DNA of 64,000 nucleotides from Vibrio sp. 10N.286.49.B3 (GCF_002873395.1 NZ_MCUV01000018.1:1-64000); one strand, 5' to 3'; positions 25,842 through 35,455 are shown, numbered from the stretch's first letter. Translations and numbers: made by a program. The notes: generated by a model not told the origin, from the sequence alone.

Positions 25842-27977
25842 CTAGTCTTGCTTTACAGCACAGTCAAAGTTACCAGAGTAGTCAAAATCAAAACTAAAGA
25901 TAGTAAAACCAGGTGTACTATTTTTATCACCTAACTTTCCATCTGTTGAAAGGCCTGTGATTTCAGTGGCACAACGGGAAGCTTCATCTGTTGTTGCCGA
26001 TGCAAAATCAACGCTCTCTATTCCTTCCGCCACTAAAGTGAAGTTCTTTGCGTTAACAAACTCAAGCTTAGTGTCACCATCTTGTGCTTCTAAAAGATCA
26101 TTTAAGTAGTACTGAACCAGTTCACGGTTATTGAATGCTGCTTCTTCTTTTACGATTTCAGCATTATCAATACCAGGCATTTTGTCATTAGACGCGCGGT
26201 AGTTGTTTGTTATCACATAAACAACTTGCTCATCATCAATTTCCACACCATCAAACATTAGACTCTCAACTTGAGTGCTGTCTGTTGCTGTGTATTCCAT
26301 CTCGTTGATATTAGTGAAAGCCGACTCTGCTGTTACGTCGATAACGTATTGTAAGCGACTTTCATCATTAGAATTGAAGCCACCAAAGAAAACATCAAAG
26401 TTATAACCAGGGTAAGATTCGACTAAGAAAGTCTCACCTGAAGCAACTGGCAGTTGGTTATAAGTGTTTGAGTTAACCCAATCGATCCAGTTTTTAAGAT
26501 CCGCACCGGTCAACTTAAGTACCGCTGGCGTATTGTTATCAAACACGTAAAGGTCAGCAATACTTGCGTTAGTCAGTTGACCTTCCTGAATATTAGTAAA
26601 ATCAGTTGGGCCGTTACGACCACTCTTAAATGGCGCTGAAACCGATAAGAAAATTGCGTCATCAGCATTTTCAAATTCGCCATCTTCTTTCCATTTGTTT
26701 AGCTGGTGGTACTGAGCTTCATTAACAATCTGAATTGAAAGATCAGGGACTAACTGAGGGAAGAAGCTGTTCACATTTGAATCGATCTGCGCAATAACTT
26801 CAGACATGTATTCAATGGTGCCAATGTGCTCTTCTTCTACAGCGGCTTCGATATTTTTATCTGATTGATCTTCAACAAGTGAACGCAGCTCAGTGGTACT
26901 TGATGCGATTGCCCACGTTTGACCTTTATCAGAAGAAGTCAGTTTTAGGTCGATAACACCTAATTTAGCGCCCCACATACCAGGCATGATTGCTGGTTTG
27001 CCATTAATTTTACCTGCTTCAGGATCAACGCCAGCAATGTGGTCATATTCACCAGTTGAATTCGGAAACTCACGGTGGTCGTGACCAAACATCAGAGCAT
27101 CAATACCATCAACATAGGCAAGTTGTAACGTTGCATTTTCAGCAAATTCGTTGCTTGAATCCGTTAGACCTGAATGTGGAATAGCGACGATAATATCCGC
27201 GCCTTCTGCTTTCATTTTTGGTACAAAGTATTCTGCTGTCTTTTTGATATCTGAAACGAGCACGTTACATTTTAGGTGCGTTGCATCCCAGCCCATGATA
27301 TCAGGCGGAGTAAAGCCAATCACACCAACATTTACTGTGTAACGACCGCCATTTTCGGCAATAAAATCACGGGTTAGAATTTCGTATGGTGCGTACATGC
27401 TTTCTGCATTGGCATAAAATGCGTCATCAACACGGACTTCACATTCATCAGTAGCTCGAGAAACTTTTGTTAGAGACTCATCGTACTCCCATACATTGGC
27501 ACTTACATAAGGAAAGTTTGAACCTTTTAATGTCTCATCTAGGTAGTCAAGACCGTAGTTGAATTCATGGTTGCCTAAGTTAGCAGCGTCATATTCAAGC
27601 TCATTCATCGCCTTATAAACAGGGTGTGTATTGCCTCTGACATGATCAACCCCTAGGTTAGCCATGTAATCACCCATAGGGCTGCCTTGGATTAAGTCAC
27701 CGTTATCAAACAGCATGTGGTTATCAACCTCATCACGAGTATTGTTAATCACAATTGCAGTACGAGCTAGTCCCCAGTCTTGCATTTTTTCATTATTATC
27801 CGCAGCACTTAAGAAATAGTTATAAGGCATGATATTGGTATGAATATCGGTTGTTTCCATTAGGCGCAAATCCATTTTGATACTGGTATCAACAGGATTA
27901 TTGTCATCGTCATTGCATCCAACTAATGCAATAGCAATGCTAGAAACTAGCAGTAACTTTGTTCCATTAAATCTCAT
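25842..27977 (-). CDS. cpdB: 2',3'-cyclic-nucleotide 2'-phosphodiesterase/3'-nucleotidase-like lipoprotein (CpdB-like)
   Basis: A 711-residue protein from the ATG at 27977 (GGAG 7 bases upstream; the frame opens at 28016). The leader ends LVGC followed by NDDDNNP, a lipobox, so this CpdB-like enzyme is predicted to be lipid-anchored rather than freely periplasmic. Metallophosphatase motifs run in order: TTDIHTNIMPY (D-x-H), NGDLIQGSP (GD), GNHEFNYG (GNH-E) and GHDHREFP (GH-x-H). The C-terminal nucleotide-binding domain shows YVITNNYRAS, the family hallmark. The product would release nucleosides and phosphate from cyclic and 3'-nucleotides in the periplasm. A PurR-like palindrome lies about 180 bp upstream. 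Confidence 0.85.
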   Translation of the reverse strand: MRFNGTKLLLVSSIAIALVGCNDDDNNPVDTSIKMDLRLMETTDIHTNIMPYNYFLSAADNNEKMQDWGLARTAIVINNTRDEVDNHMLFDNGDLIQGSPMGDYMANLGVDHVRGNTHPVYKAMNELEYDAANLGNHEFNYGLDYLDETLKGSNFPYVSANVWEYDESLTKVSRATDECEVRVDDAFYANAESMYAPYEILTRDFIAENGGRYTVNVGVIGFTPPDIMGWDATHLKCNVLVSDIKKTAEYFVPKMKAEGADIIVAIPHSGLTDSSNEFAENATLQLAYVDGIDALMFGHDHREFPNSTGEYDHIAGVDPEAGKINGKPAIMPGMWGAKLGVIDLKLTSSDKGQTWAIASSTTELRSLVEDQSDKNIEAAVEEEHIGTIEYMSEVIAQIDSNVNSFFPQLVPDLSIQIVNEAQYHQLNKWKEDGEFENADDAIFLSVSAPFKSGRNGPTDFTNIQEGQLTNASIADLYVFDNNTPAVLKLTGADLKNWIDWVNSNTYNQLPVASGETFLVESYPGYNFDVFFGGFNSNDESRLQYVIDVTAESAFTNINEMEYTATDSTQVESLMFDGVEIDDEQVVYVITNNYRASNDKMPGIDNAEIVKEEAAFNNRELVQYYLNDLLEAQDGDTKLEFVNAKNFTLVAEGIESVDFASATTDEASRCATEITGLSTDGKLGDKNSTPGFTIFSFDFDYSGNFDCAVKQD

Positions 27978-28156
27978 GTACAGCTCCAAGGCTTTTTTAA
28001 ATGATAGGTACGGCATCAGTATGCATCACCGTGACAAATGAACTTGTGCATGATTTATTGCTGTTGGTGATGTCTGATTTGTTTCGGGCGCATTCTAAAT
28101 ACAAAGTAAGGAAAGGTTCCGAATCTCTAGAAAAAAATGGGAGCGGGATCACATAA

Positions 28157-28176
28157 AAATGCAAACGTTTGCATTT
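28157..28176. promoter_or_regulatory. PurR-like operator
   Basis: The sequence AAATGCAAACGTTTGCATTT is a perfect 20-bp palindrome whose core fits the PurR consensus (ANGCAANCGNTTNCNT). PurR is a LacI-family purine repressor, and the downstream gene encodes a nucleotide-degrading enzyme, which fits. The box is about 180 bp from that start codon, so it could also serve another LacI-type regulator. Confidence 0.6.
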
Positions 28177-28274
28177 GCCTTTAATGTTAACGTGAACTCT
28201 GTGTCGTTTTTAAGCGATATTCTAGCGTTAAAAACCTGATTGTTAGGATACAATGCTGTTACCGCTCTGTACGT

Positions 28275-28405
28275 GTGGTTATTCTGACGTTATTTTTCAA
28301 TCAAATTGAGCTATCAAATAAAGGCATAATATTAGCGCTACTTTCAGGGGCGATTATGTCAGGGGTAGGGTTTTGTTAGTGTTGGTTGGTAAGCTGTTCC
28401 CTAAA
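28275..28405 (+). pseudogene. Decayed partial copy of the DMT transporter gene
   Basis: Bases 28275-28370 match 25447-25542 with three differences, and 28371-28405 match 25703-25737 with one difference. The 160 bases between (25543-25702) are missing, with GGG shared at the break point. The fragment therefore carries two pieces of the 3' third of the intact DMT gene joined by a deletion. It has no start codon in frame or full domain. The CpdB-like gene lies between the two copies in the opposite direction. It is a remnant of a duplication or of an insertion and recombination event. Confidence 0.9.
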
Positions 28406-28534
28406 AGCAATCGAAATGAGGCAATGTAAGGTTACAGTATTGATCGTTTTTTTATTTTATAACAAAGGTACTATCTTTAAAGCGCGAGATTAATTTCATC
28501 GTTTATTCTATTAATAAAAAAAGGCTAGCACTCT

Positions 28535-28732
28535 ATGAATAAGTTCGTTATGGGCATTTTAATTGCATTCTTCAGTCTGCGCTTATTTGCATCCGTGGGG
28601 CCGCATATAGAGCAACTTGAACATGATAGCTTTACGTTGATTCGCTCTGCTATTCTTATCGGTGGTCTTTTATATGCTTCAAATTTAGTCTTTAATCGCT
28701 TCAAAGCTAAGCAAGATAAAAACGATAAATAA
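28535..28732 (+). CDS. Small membrane protein, unknown function
   Basis: A 65-residue protein with a hydrophobic N-terminus (MNKFVMGILIAFFSLRLFASVG) that could be a signal anchor, a second hydrophobic stretch (SAILIGGLLYASNLVF) and a basic tail KAKQDKNDK. It has an ATG, a purine-rich AAAAAAGG upstream and a hairpin 5 bases after its stop, so it looks like a real gene. No family is recognised. It is convergent with a HAD phosphatase gene. Confidence 0.55.
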   Translation: MNKFVMGILIAFFSLRLFASVGPHIEQLEHDSFTLIRSAILIGGLLYASNLVFNRFKAKQDKNDK

Positions 28733-28736
28733 TGAT

Positions 28737-28771
28737 GAAGTGAGTGACCAAATATATTAGTAACTCACTTC
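28737..28771. terminator. Hairpin between convergent genes
   Basis: A 9-bp stem GAAGTGAGT/ACTCACTTC between the small membrane protein gene and the HAD gene. It has a short T-rich flank on the plus side. Confidence 0.55.
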
Positions 28772-28777
28772 AACGTT

Positions 28778-29437
28778 TTATTTGATATTATGTTTTAAAT
28801 TCGATAATACCGCACTCAATGAGTCAGATACTTGATGACCTAATGCTAAGACCTCTTCACATGGAGAGACTAAGTCAGGTATTTGAAAAGTAATCATGTT
28901 TGCACCGACCGCTGATCTTACCCCATTATTTGAATCTTCAAATGCTAGGCAATGCTCGGGACTAATACCTAATCGCTCAGCGGCTAATAGGTATATTTCT
29001 GGGTGAGGCTTACCCTGTTGTACTTCACATCCCGTAGAGATTGAATCAAAGTAATGTGCTAACCCAGCCAGTTCCAGCTTAATTTCAGCGACTTCACGTT
29101 GTGTTGAGGTCGCAACGGCTGTCGGGATATTATTCGCCTTTAGCCACTCTAACAATTCAATAACCCCTTCTTTTACAGGGATAGCTTGATGTTTGACAAC
29201 AGCATTATAACGAGTACGCCACTCTTCATTTAAAGCAGGATAATCCAGTGATTCACCGTAGCCATCGATAATTATCTTTTCTATTGTTTTCGCATTACAG
29301 CCGATGATAGAGAGATAAACATCTTGTAAAAATTCAACATTGAGTGCTTCACACGCTTGTTTAAATATACGCATACAGACGCGTTCTGTATCGAGAAGTA
29401 GGCCATCCATGTCAAAAATAGCAGCTTGGTAGTTCAT
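28778..29437 (-). CDS. HAD-superfamily sugar-phosphatase-like hydrolase
   Basis: A 219-residue protein with the four HAD motifs: FDMDGLLLDTE (nucleophile and acid/base Asp near residues 9 and 11), a Thr in AVATSTQ, a Lys in GKPHPEIY and the acidic pair in AFEDSNNGVRSA. The helical cap between motifs 1 and 2 makes it subclass I, like beta-phosphoglucomutase, GPH and YieH phosphatases. Such enzymes dephosphorylate or interconvert small sugar phosphates or nucleotides. It stands 64 bp downstream of the RND gene on the same strand; whether they share a transcript is unclear. Confidence 0.85.
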   Translation of the reverse strand: MNYQAAIFDMDGLLLDTERVCMRIFKQACEALNVEFLQDVYLSIIGCNAKTIEKIIIDGYGESLDYPALNEEWRTRYNAVVKHQAIPVKEGVIELLEWLKANNIPTAVATSTQREVAEIKLELAGLAHYFDSISTGCEVQQGKPHPEIYLLAAERLGISPEHCLAFEDSNNGVRSAVGANMITFQIPDLVSPCEEVLALGHQVSDSLSAVLSNLKHNIK

Positions 29438-29501
29438 GTAAAATACTCAAAAAAAGTCAGGCCAATATTGTCCCATTAAATGCTTTGAACAGCAATAATA
29501 G

Positions 29502-32500
29502 CTATTCACTACTCTTTAAAGCCAAGTCTAAAGCTTCAACTCTTGCTTCTGGAGAGTGAGTGTAACCACCAATAAGGTTATATAGATTAGGCACGATAAA
29601 TAGGGTGACAAATGTTGTAAGTAGCATACCACTAAAAATAACAATGCCTACAGCGAAACGAGTTTCCGCACCAGCCCCAGATGCAACTAACATTGGAATC
29701 GCACCTAATAATGTTGTCATTGCCGTCATTAAAATAGGACGTAATCGTTGTTCGCTAGCATTTAGGATAGCATCATAAGCTGATAAACCTTGGTCACGGA
29801 GTTGGTTAGCAAATTCGACAATCAAAATGCCATTTTTGGTAGCCATCCCTATGAGCACTAATAAACCCAGTTGGCTATAAATGTTGAAGGTTTCCCCTGT
29901 GACGATCAAACCAATAAGACCACCAAGTAAACCAAGAGGAACGGTTAGCATAACTATTACAGGGCTGATAAAACTTTCAAATTGAGCTGCTAATACTAGA
30001 TAACATATAAAAATCGCAAGTAAAAATAGCAGTCCAACTTCTTTTTGATTGTCATAATAATCTTTTGATTCACCAGCATAGTCGTAACTGTACCCAACGG
30101 GTAATATACTATTCGCTTGATGGTTAAGATAGTTAAGAGCTTCACCTAAAGCAACGCCTTCGGCTAAATTGGCTTTTAAGTTAATAGATTTTTTTCGTTG
30201 ATAATGGAACAGACCACGAGCAGAGGCAACTTCATCAATAGTAATTACATTATTTAAGCCGATTAACTCGCCCTGAGCTGAATGCAAGTAAACTTTACTT
30301 AAATCCTGATAAGAGTTGAAATGGTCTTCGTGTGCTTTTAAATAGACATCATACTCATCACCGTTAATTTCAAAGCGAGTTTGAGATCTTCCTCCTAATA
30401 ATACCTCAAGTGTTGATGCTATCTGATCAACACTGATTTCTAGCAGTTTAGCCGCTTCTCGGTTTACATTGATTAATAACTCTGGAGTTGTAGGGTTATA
30501 ATCAAGTTTAGTATTGAGCATTAGTCCACTTTGTTCTGCCTGTATCTCTAATTTTTGCGCATAAGCATAGAGTGACTGATAATCTTCACCCTGTAAGACA
30601 AATTGTACTGCTTCACCAGAGCCACCACCGAAACCTGGCTGGTAAGGGTGAACACCCACATCGGTAACGTCATGAGTCAAGTCTCTGATTATATTAACAA
30701 CTTCAGAGGCGCTTTCGTTACGCTCAGACCAGTGTTTCAAGCGAATAATAAAGAAGCCTTGGTGATCAGCCCATGAGCCAAAGGCAGGAGCGGAGTAATT
30801 GAGGGAGTCAATCGGACCATCATCAGCAGCGAGTGGCATCAAGCGATCATTGATTTGCTCCATGCTTTCAACCATACGTTGATAGCTGGTGGCTTCTGTA
30901 CCACCAACATATATATTTACATTACCGCGATCTTCAATGGGTACTAATGCCTTTTGTTGTGCTTGAAAGGCAAAGTATAATCCTACAAAACATAAGGTTA
31001 ATATAAAGAGAGCGATGTATTTGAATGAGAGAGTACGGATTAACATCGTCCGGTAAAACCTTTGCAGTTTTGTTATTTGAGCTGCAAAAATAGTGCAAAC
31101 TTTGTTTGGATTCTGTAAGGGCTGGCTAAATAACTTTTCAGCTAATACTGGTCCAATGGTTAAGGCGGCAATGGAAGAGGAAATTACAGCTGCTGATAAT
31201 AGGACAGCAAACTCAGTAAAAAGGTCTCCAATTTTGCCTTCAAGAAAGATAAGGGGTAGAAAGGTCATGACTAAAACGAGTGTAGTTGCGATCACTGCAA
31301 AGTTTAGCTCTTTAGCACCATGAAAGGCCGCCATGATAGGTGATGCACCGTTGGCCCTATGGCGCATGATATTTTCAACGATAACAATGGCATCATCAAC
31401 TACAAGACCGATAGCTAAGATCAATGCCATTAACGTAACAAGGTTGACACTATATCCACACAGATATGCGACAGAAAAAGCAGCAATCAATGATATTGGT
31501 ACCGTAATGGCAGGAATAATGGTGGTATTTAAACGCGCTAAAAATAGATACAGTATAGAAATAACTAAAAAGGCTGTGATAGCAAGCGTAATATAAATTT
31601 CTTTAATTGCTTCACGAATAAAAATCGTACTGTCGTAGTCCACTTGTACTTCAACGCCTTTCGGTAAAAAGTGCCTAAGCCGTACGAGTTCATCATGCAC
31701 TGTATCTGAAACTTCAAGTGGATTTGCCTTTGAGATAGCAATAATGCCTAGTCCCATACTATCAATATTGTTCGCTTTAAAGGTTGTGCTCTCTTTTTTA
31801 GAACCAATATAAATAGTCGCAATATCTTGAAGCTCTATAGGCAAGCCGTCAATCGACTTAATTTGTAAGCGGTTAAAATCTTCTACTTTTTGATAAAGAC
31901 GATCGAGGCGTACCACAATATTTAATGATTGATTTTTGACATATCCTGCTGGTAATTGAAGGTTTTCACGGTTCAAGGCTTGAGAAATATCATTGGTGGT
32001 TAAATTACGGGCAGCAAGTGCTTGTGGGTCGATCTCAATATAGAGCACTCGTTCATCTACACCTGATGTATTAATGGTGCTTACCCCAGGTAGAAGGCTA
32101 AATTGATCGATTAAAATACGGTCGACATAATCACTGAGTTCTAATCTACTATGTTTAGTGCTGGTGATATTGAGCCACATGAAAGGAGCTCCTTCACTAT
32201 CATTTTTCTTAACAATAGATTCATCCACATCATCCGGCAATCGAGAGCGGGCACGACTTACTGCATCTCGAACATCACTAACAGCTTCACTCATATCATG
32301 ACCTGGCTTAAAGGTAATATTAATACCAGACCAGCCATCCCATGATGATGACCATATGGTATCAATGCCATCAATGCCACTTAATTGATCTTCAATCGGT
32401 TTAGTGATTTGTGACTCTACAATTGAAGATGCACTGCCTCGGTAAGGTGTACCAATGGAAACCACGCTGCTCTCTATATCTGGCATTTCACGAACGGGCA

Positions 32501-32594
32501 GCATGCTAAAGCCAATAATCCCAAAAAGCATCAATAAAATATTAAGAACTACCGCTGAGGCTGGACGATACATAGCTAAATCAGACAGCTTCAT
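29502..32594 (-). CDS. RND-family efflux pump, inner-membrane transporter
   Basis: A 1030-residue protein of full HAE1/AcrB-like length. It starts with MKLSDLAMYRPASAVVLNILLMLFGIIGFSMLPVRE (first membrane helix) and has two large periplasmic loops of about 300 residues, each followed by a block of helices. The proton-relay region LALILAIGLVVDDAIVIVENI contains the paired Asp of RND exporters, and GLLGGLIGL plus IGMATKNGILIVEFANQLR occur in the second half. It exports drugs, detergents or similar toxic compounds with proton antiport. It begins 2 bases after the adaptor gene, so the two are one operon. No outer-membrane channel gene is present; TolC elsewhere probably supplies it. Confidence 0.93.
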   Translation of the reverse strand: MKLSDLAMYRPASAVVLNILLMLFGIIGFSMLPVREMPDIESSVVSIGTPYRGSASSIVESQITKPIEDQLSGIDGIDTIWSSSWDGWSGINITFKPGHDMSEAVSDVRDAVSRARSRLPDDVDESIVKKNDSEGAPFMWLNITSTKHSRLELSDYVDRILIDQFSLLPGVSTINTSGVDERVLYIEIDPQALAARNLTTNDISQALNRENLQLPAGYVKNQSLNIVVRLDRLYQKVEDFNRLQIKSIDGLPIELQDIATIYIGSKKESTTFKANNIDSMGLGIIAISKANPLEVSDTVHDELVRLRHFLPKGVEVQVDYDSTIFIREAIKEIYITLAITAFLVISILYLFLARLNTTIIPAITVPISLIAAFSVAYLCGYSVNLVTLMALILAIGLVVDDAIVIVENIMRHRANGASPIMAAFHGAKELNFAVIATTLVLVMTFLPLIFLEGKIGDLFTEFAVLLSAAVISSSIAALTIGPVLAEKLFSQPLQNPNKVCTIFAAQITKLQRFYRTMLIRTLSFKYIALFILTLCFVGLYFAFQAQQKALVPIEDRGNVNIYVGGTEATSYQRMVESMEQINDRLMPLAADDGPIDSLNYSAPAFGSWADHQGFFIIRLKHWSERNESASEVVNIIRDLTHDVTDVGVHPYQPGFGGGSGEAVQFVLQGEDYQSLYAYAQKLEIQAEQSGLMLNTKLDYNPTTPELLINVNREAAKLLEISVDQIASTLEVLLGGRSQTRFEINGDEYDVYLKAHEDHFNSYQDLSKVYLHSAQGELIGLNNVITIDEVASARGLFHYQRKKSINLKANLAEGVALGEALNYLNHQANSILPVGYSYDYAGESKDYYDNQKEVGLLFLLAIFICYLVLAAQFESFISPVIVMLTVPLGLLGGLIGLIVTGETFNIYSQLGLLVLIGMATKNGILIVEFANQLRDQGLSAYDAILNASEQRLRPILMTAMTTLLGAIPMLVASGAGAETRFAVGIVIFSGMLLTTFVTLFIVPNLYNLIGGYTHSPEARVEALDLALKSSE

Positions 32595-32596
32595 AA

Positions 32597-33658
32597 TTAA
32601 ATCTCGACAACGGTGGACGTGTTAATGACTTCGACTAACATATGATCACGTAATTTTACTGTTCCTTTATAGACAACAATATCATCAACTTGTAAACCAT
32701 TATTAACTTGAACCCAGTCACCATTCCTTAGACCGAGCTCTACAGCTATTTTTTCAACTCGCTGATCATTATTGAGTTTGAAGACATAACGCTTGCTTCC
32801 TTTATAAACAACCGATTGCAATGGAATAGTAGTGGCAGGATCTTTATATAAAGATAATTCACCACTAACCATTGAGCCTGGCGTTAAATTGAGTTTGTGA
32901 TTATCAATGGTAAATTGAGCTTGAATATTAAGAGTGTTGCTATTTATTCGGCTATCAAGAGTGGTTAGCGTAGTTGGAATAGGAGTGCTAAATTCTGAAC
33001 TCGTGACCATTGCTATTTCACCAACTTTTAATTGACGTAAATACTGGGCTGAAATAGGAATGTTGATACGTAACTTGGAGGCATCATCTAAGGAGGTTAA
33101 TAAAGTACTGGTATCAACCAGTTGACCAGGGCTGATATCAATCAGTCCAAGCTTTCCGGAGAAGGGAGCTCGTATATAGCTATTATCTAATGCAACTTGC
33201 GCGATTTTTAATTCAGCACGTTGTATCTCAATTTCGGCTTGTGCGAGATCGACATCTGACTGTTTAACAGCCCCTTTAGGTAATAGTTGTAGTAAATTGT
33301 GATATTGCCTTTTTTGCTCTGCTAAACGTGATTGTTCTCTTTTTAATACTGCTTTCTGATGGCGATTATCCAGAGAAAAAAGCAAGGTACCTGCTTGGAT
33401 ATATTCACCCGATGAGACATAGATATGATCTATTTTTCCAGCGACTTCTGATCTTATATCAATAGAATTAAGCGAGAATGTTGTACCGAGGAGTTGGATT
33501 TTATTATTGAGGCTTTGTTGTGAAGCCTTAACAACTTCTACAGTTACAGCTTTTTCTTCTGAACCTAAAGTAGCAACGGGTTTTTGATATAATACATAGC
33601 AAATAATGAGGGTAGCGATCAAAAGTAAAGTAGTGATACATTTCATGATAATAGGCAT
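32597..33658 (-). CDS. RND efflux periplasmic adaptor (MFP) subunit
   Basis: A 353-residue HlyD/AcrA-like adaptor. A short N-terminal membrane anchor (CITTLLLIATLIICYVLY) is followed by a barrel-lipoyl segment (SIDIRSEVAGKIDHIYVSSGEYIQAGTLLF), an alpha-hairpin coiled coil (residues about 105-155), the second lipoyl half (YIRAPFSGKLGLIDISPGQ) and a beta-barrel. ATGs at 33658 and 33646 are both possible and neither has a clear ribosome site. It is the first gene of the two-gene operon with the RND transporter. It links the pump to an outer-membrane channel. Confidence 0.9.
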   Translation of the reverse strand: MPIIMKCITTLLLIATLIICYVLYQKPVATLGSEEKAVTVEVVKASQQSLNNKIQLLGTTFSLNSIDIRSEVAGKIDHIYVSSGEYIQAGTLLFSLDNRHQKAVLKREQSRLAEQKRQYHNLLQLLPKGAVKQSDVDLAQAEIEIQRAELKIAQVALDNSYIRAPFSGKLGLIDISPGQLVDTSTLLTSLDDASKLRINIPISAQYLRQLKVGEIAMVTSSEFSTPIPTTLTTLDSRINSNTLNIQAQFTIDNHKLNLTPGSMVSGELSLYKDPATTIPLQSVVYKGSKRYVFKLNNDQRVEKIAVELGLRNGDWVQVNNGLQVDDIVVYKGTVKLRDHMLVEVINTSTVVEI

Positions 33659-34086
33659 ATAAATGTGTAAAAGATATTAAGAATGTCATTATAAAGGTAA
33701 ATAAATTAGAATGATTTGATAGAGAGATTGTTTTGAATATCTAAACTAAATGTTGTGTAAGAATTTATTTCTAGAACATTATTCTAATAAGTGTCTATAT
33801 GCACTATTTATTTAATTGGTAGATCATGCGTTATAATGCACGCTATTATATCTTATTATCTAGAACTTCCTGTTGCTTAAGTTAGACAGAGAAGATCAAT
33901 TGTTCGGTACTGTTTGTTTTTGTGGTTTTTTGTGTTGTATTTTTGTAACTTCTTGAGTGGGAAAGGTGACCTGGATCACATTGCTGATTTAGAATAAAAA
34001 ATTCATTTCTGTGAATTGAAATTCGCCTGATAACCTATTTTCGCTTTGTAATGTTGTCAAAGTAAAAATAACAAGGAGTGTTCAAG
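33659..34086. other. Divergent promoter region between pump operon and symporter
   Basis: About 430 bases between the adaptor gene (minus) and the symporter gene (plus). It has a TATAAT at 33833-33838 and a CRP-like site at about 33965-33981. No ORF, repeat or RNA was seen. Confidence 0.45.
33964..33982. promoter_or_regulatory. CRP-like binding site upstream of symporter gene
   Basis: AAGGTGACCTGGATCACAT fits the CRP pattern TGTGA-N6-TCACA with one mismatch in the left half. It is about 105 bases before the symporter ATG, a plausible activating position for a carbon-source transporter. Confidence 0.5.
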
Positions 34087-35403
34087 ATGAATACTAAAAA
34101 ACCAATGTCACTTACTGGCCGAGTTATTCTTGGTATGGTAATGGGTATTTTAACGGGCTTCGTCATTCGTAGCTTGTTTTCTGAAAATGGATTTGTCGAT
34201 CTGTATGTTGTCAATGGCCTATTCGAGGTCGGTGGACAAATCTTCCTAGCCAGTTTAAAAATGCTGGTTGTACCTCTTGTCTTTGTTTCTCTTGTTTGTG
34301 GTACAAGCTCTCTTAAAGATGTGGCGACACTCGGTCGTCTCGGCAGTAAAACAGTGCTACTTTATGTATGTACTACAGCGATTGCTATTAGCTTAGCGTT
34401 AGTGATGGGTAACCTGTTCCAACCTGGCGCAGGTGCAGATCTTACTGCTGCAAGTAGTTTCCAATCAGCAACAGCACCTTCATTAGGCCAAGTCATTATT
34501 GACATGTTCCCAACGAACCCAATCAGCGCGATGGCGGAAGGCAAAACACTTCAAATTATTGTGTTTGCGGTATTATTTGGGATAGCAATCAGTGCATCAG
34601 GTAAGGCTGGTGAACGTATTGCTTCTATCTTTGTTGATTTAAATGAAGTCATCATGAAGTTAGTTGCTTTACTAATGCACATCGCTCCATATGGCGTATT
34701 CTTCCTAATGGCTAAGTTATTCACCGGTCTTGGTTTAAGCGCGATCTTTAACTTAGCAGAATACTTCTTCGTATTAGCGGGTACATTGCTGCTGCATGGT
34801 TTAGTTACTTACAGCCTACTACTAAAAGGCTTCACAGGTTTAAGCCCGAAAGTCTTCTTACGTAAGATGGAAGATGCTGTGATGTTTGCTTTTTCTACGG
34901 CATCATCAAATGCAACGATTCCAGTTACAATGGAAACAGCAAAGAACCGCTTAGGTGTTGATAACAAAGTATCATCATTCACGATCCCACTAGGTGCTAC
35001 CATCAATATGGATGGTACGGCAATCATGCAAGGTGTTGCGACAGCCTTTATTGCTCAAGCATTTAATATCGATCTGACGATGGGCGATTACCTAATGGTT
35101 ATCTTTACTGCCACTGTTGCGTCAATTGGTACTGCAGGGGTTCCAGGTGTTGGTCTTATTATGCTAGCGATGGTATTAAACCAAGTTGGTCTACCACTGG
35201 AAGGTATCGCATTAATCATGGGTGTTGACCGCTTACTTGATATGATTCGTACTGCTGTAAACATTACTGGTGATAGTGCGATGACTTGTATCGTGGCTAA
35301 TTCAGAAGGCGCATTAGATAAAGAGCGCTTTAATGATCCCAATGCTGGTGTTAAAGAAGAAGAAGTACATTTAGCGACACGTACTGAAACTCAATCAGCT
35401 TAA
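34087..35403 (+). CDS. Glutamate/dicarboxylate:cation symporter (DAACS family, GltP-like)
   Basis: A 438-residue protein from the ATG at 34087; AAGGAG lies 8 bases upstream, so the GTG at 34078 inside that site is not the start. It has eight membrane helices and two re-entrant loops with family motifs: the Ser-rich AFSTASSNATIPVT in hairpin 1 and GATINMDGTAIMQG in helix 7, followed by GTAGVPGVGLIML in hairpin 2 and DMIRTAVNITGD in helix 8, the region that holds substrate. It takes up glutamate, aspartate or C4-dicarboxylates with Na+ or H+. The Arg in the DMIRTAVN segment (R before T) is a usual site for dicarboxylate contact. It ends in a strong terminator and is a single-gene unit. Confidence 0.9.
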   Translation: MNTKKPMSLTGRVILGMVMGILTGFVIRSLFSENGFVDLYVVNGLFEVGGQIFLASLKMLVVPLVFVSLVCGTSSLKDVATLGRLGSKTVLLYVCTTAIAISLALVMGNLFQPGAGADLTAASSFQSATAPSLGQVIIDMFPTNPISAMAEGKTLQIIVFAVLFGIAISASGKAGERIASIFVDLNEVIMKLVALLMHIAPYGVFFLMAKLFTGLGLSAIFNLAEYFFVLAGTLLLHGLVTYSLLLKGFTGLSPKVFLRKMEDAVMFAFSTASSNATIPVTMETAKNRLGVDNKVSSFTIPLGATINMDGTAIMQGVATAFIAQAFNIDLTMGDYLMVIFTATVASIGTAGVPGVGLIMLAMVLNQVGLPLEGIALIMGVDRLLDMIRTAVNITGDSAMTCIVANSEGALDKERFNDPNAGVKEEEVHLATRTETQSA

Positions 35404-35422
35404 TCGATTTTAAGTTGATAAT

Positions 35423-35455
35423 AAAAAACCACTTCATTTGAAGTGGTTTTTTTAT
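35423..35455 (+). terminator. Terminator after the symporter gene
   Basis: An 11-12 bp stem AAAAACCACTTC/GAAGTGGTTTTT with a 4-base ATTT loop and a long T-run, 20 bases after the stop. Confidence 0.92.

Larger units (their letters stand above)
27978..28534. other. Intergenic region with operator-like palindrome and gene remnant
   Basis: The 557 bases upstream of the CpdB-like gene contain a perfect 20-bp palindrome (28157-28176) and a decayed copy of the DMT gene's end (28275-28405). A small gene on the plus strand follows at 28535. Nothing else was recognised. Confidence 0.6.

Noticed and set aside
28261..28440. Mobile-element end or insertion sequence around the DMT remnant
   Set aside because: No terminal inverted repeats, target duplications or transposase remnants were seen; the matches are to the chromosomal DMT gene only.
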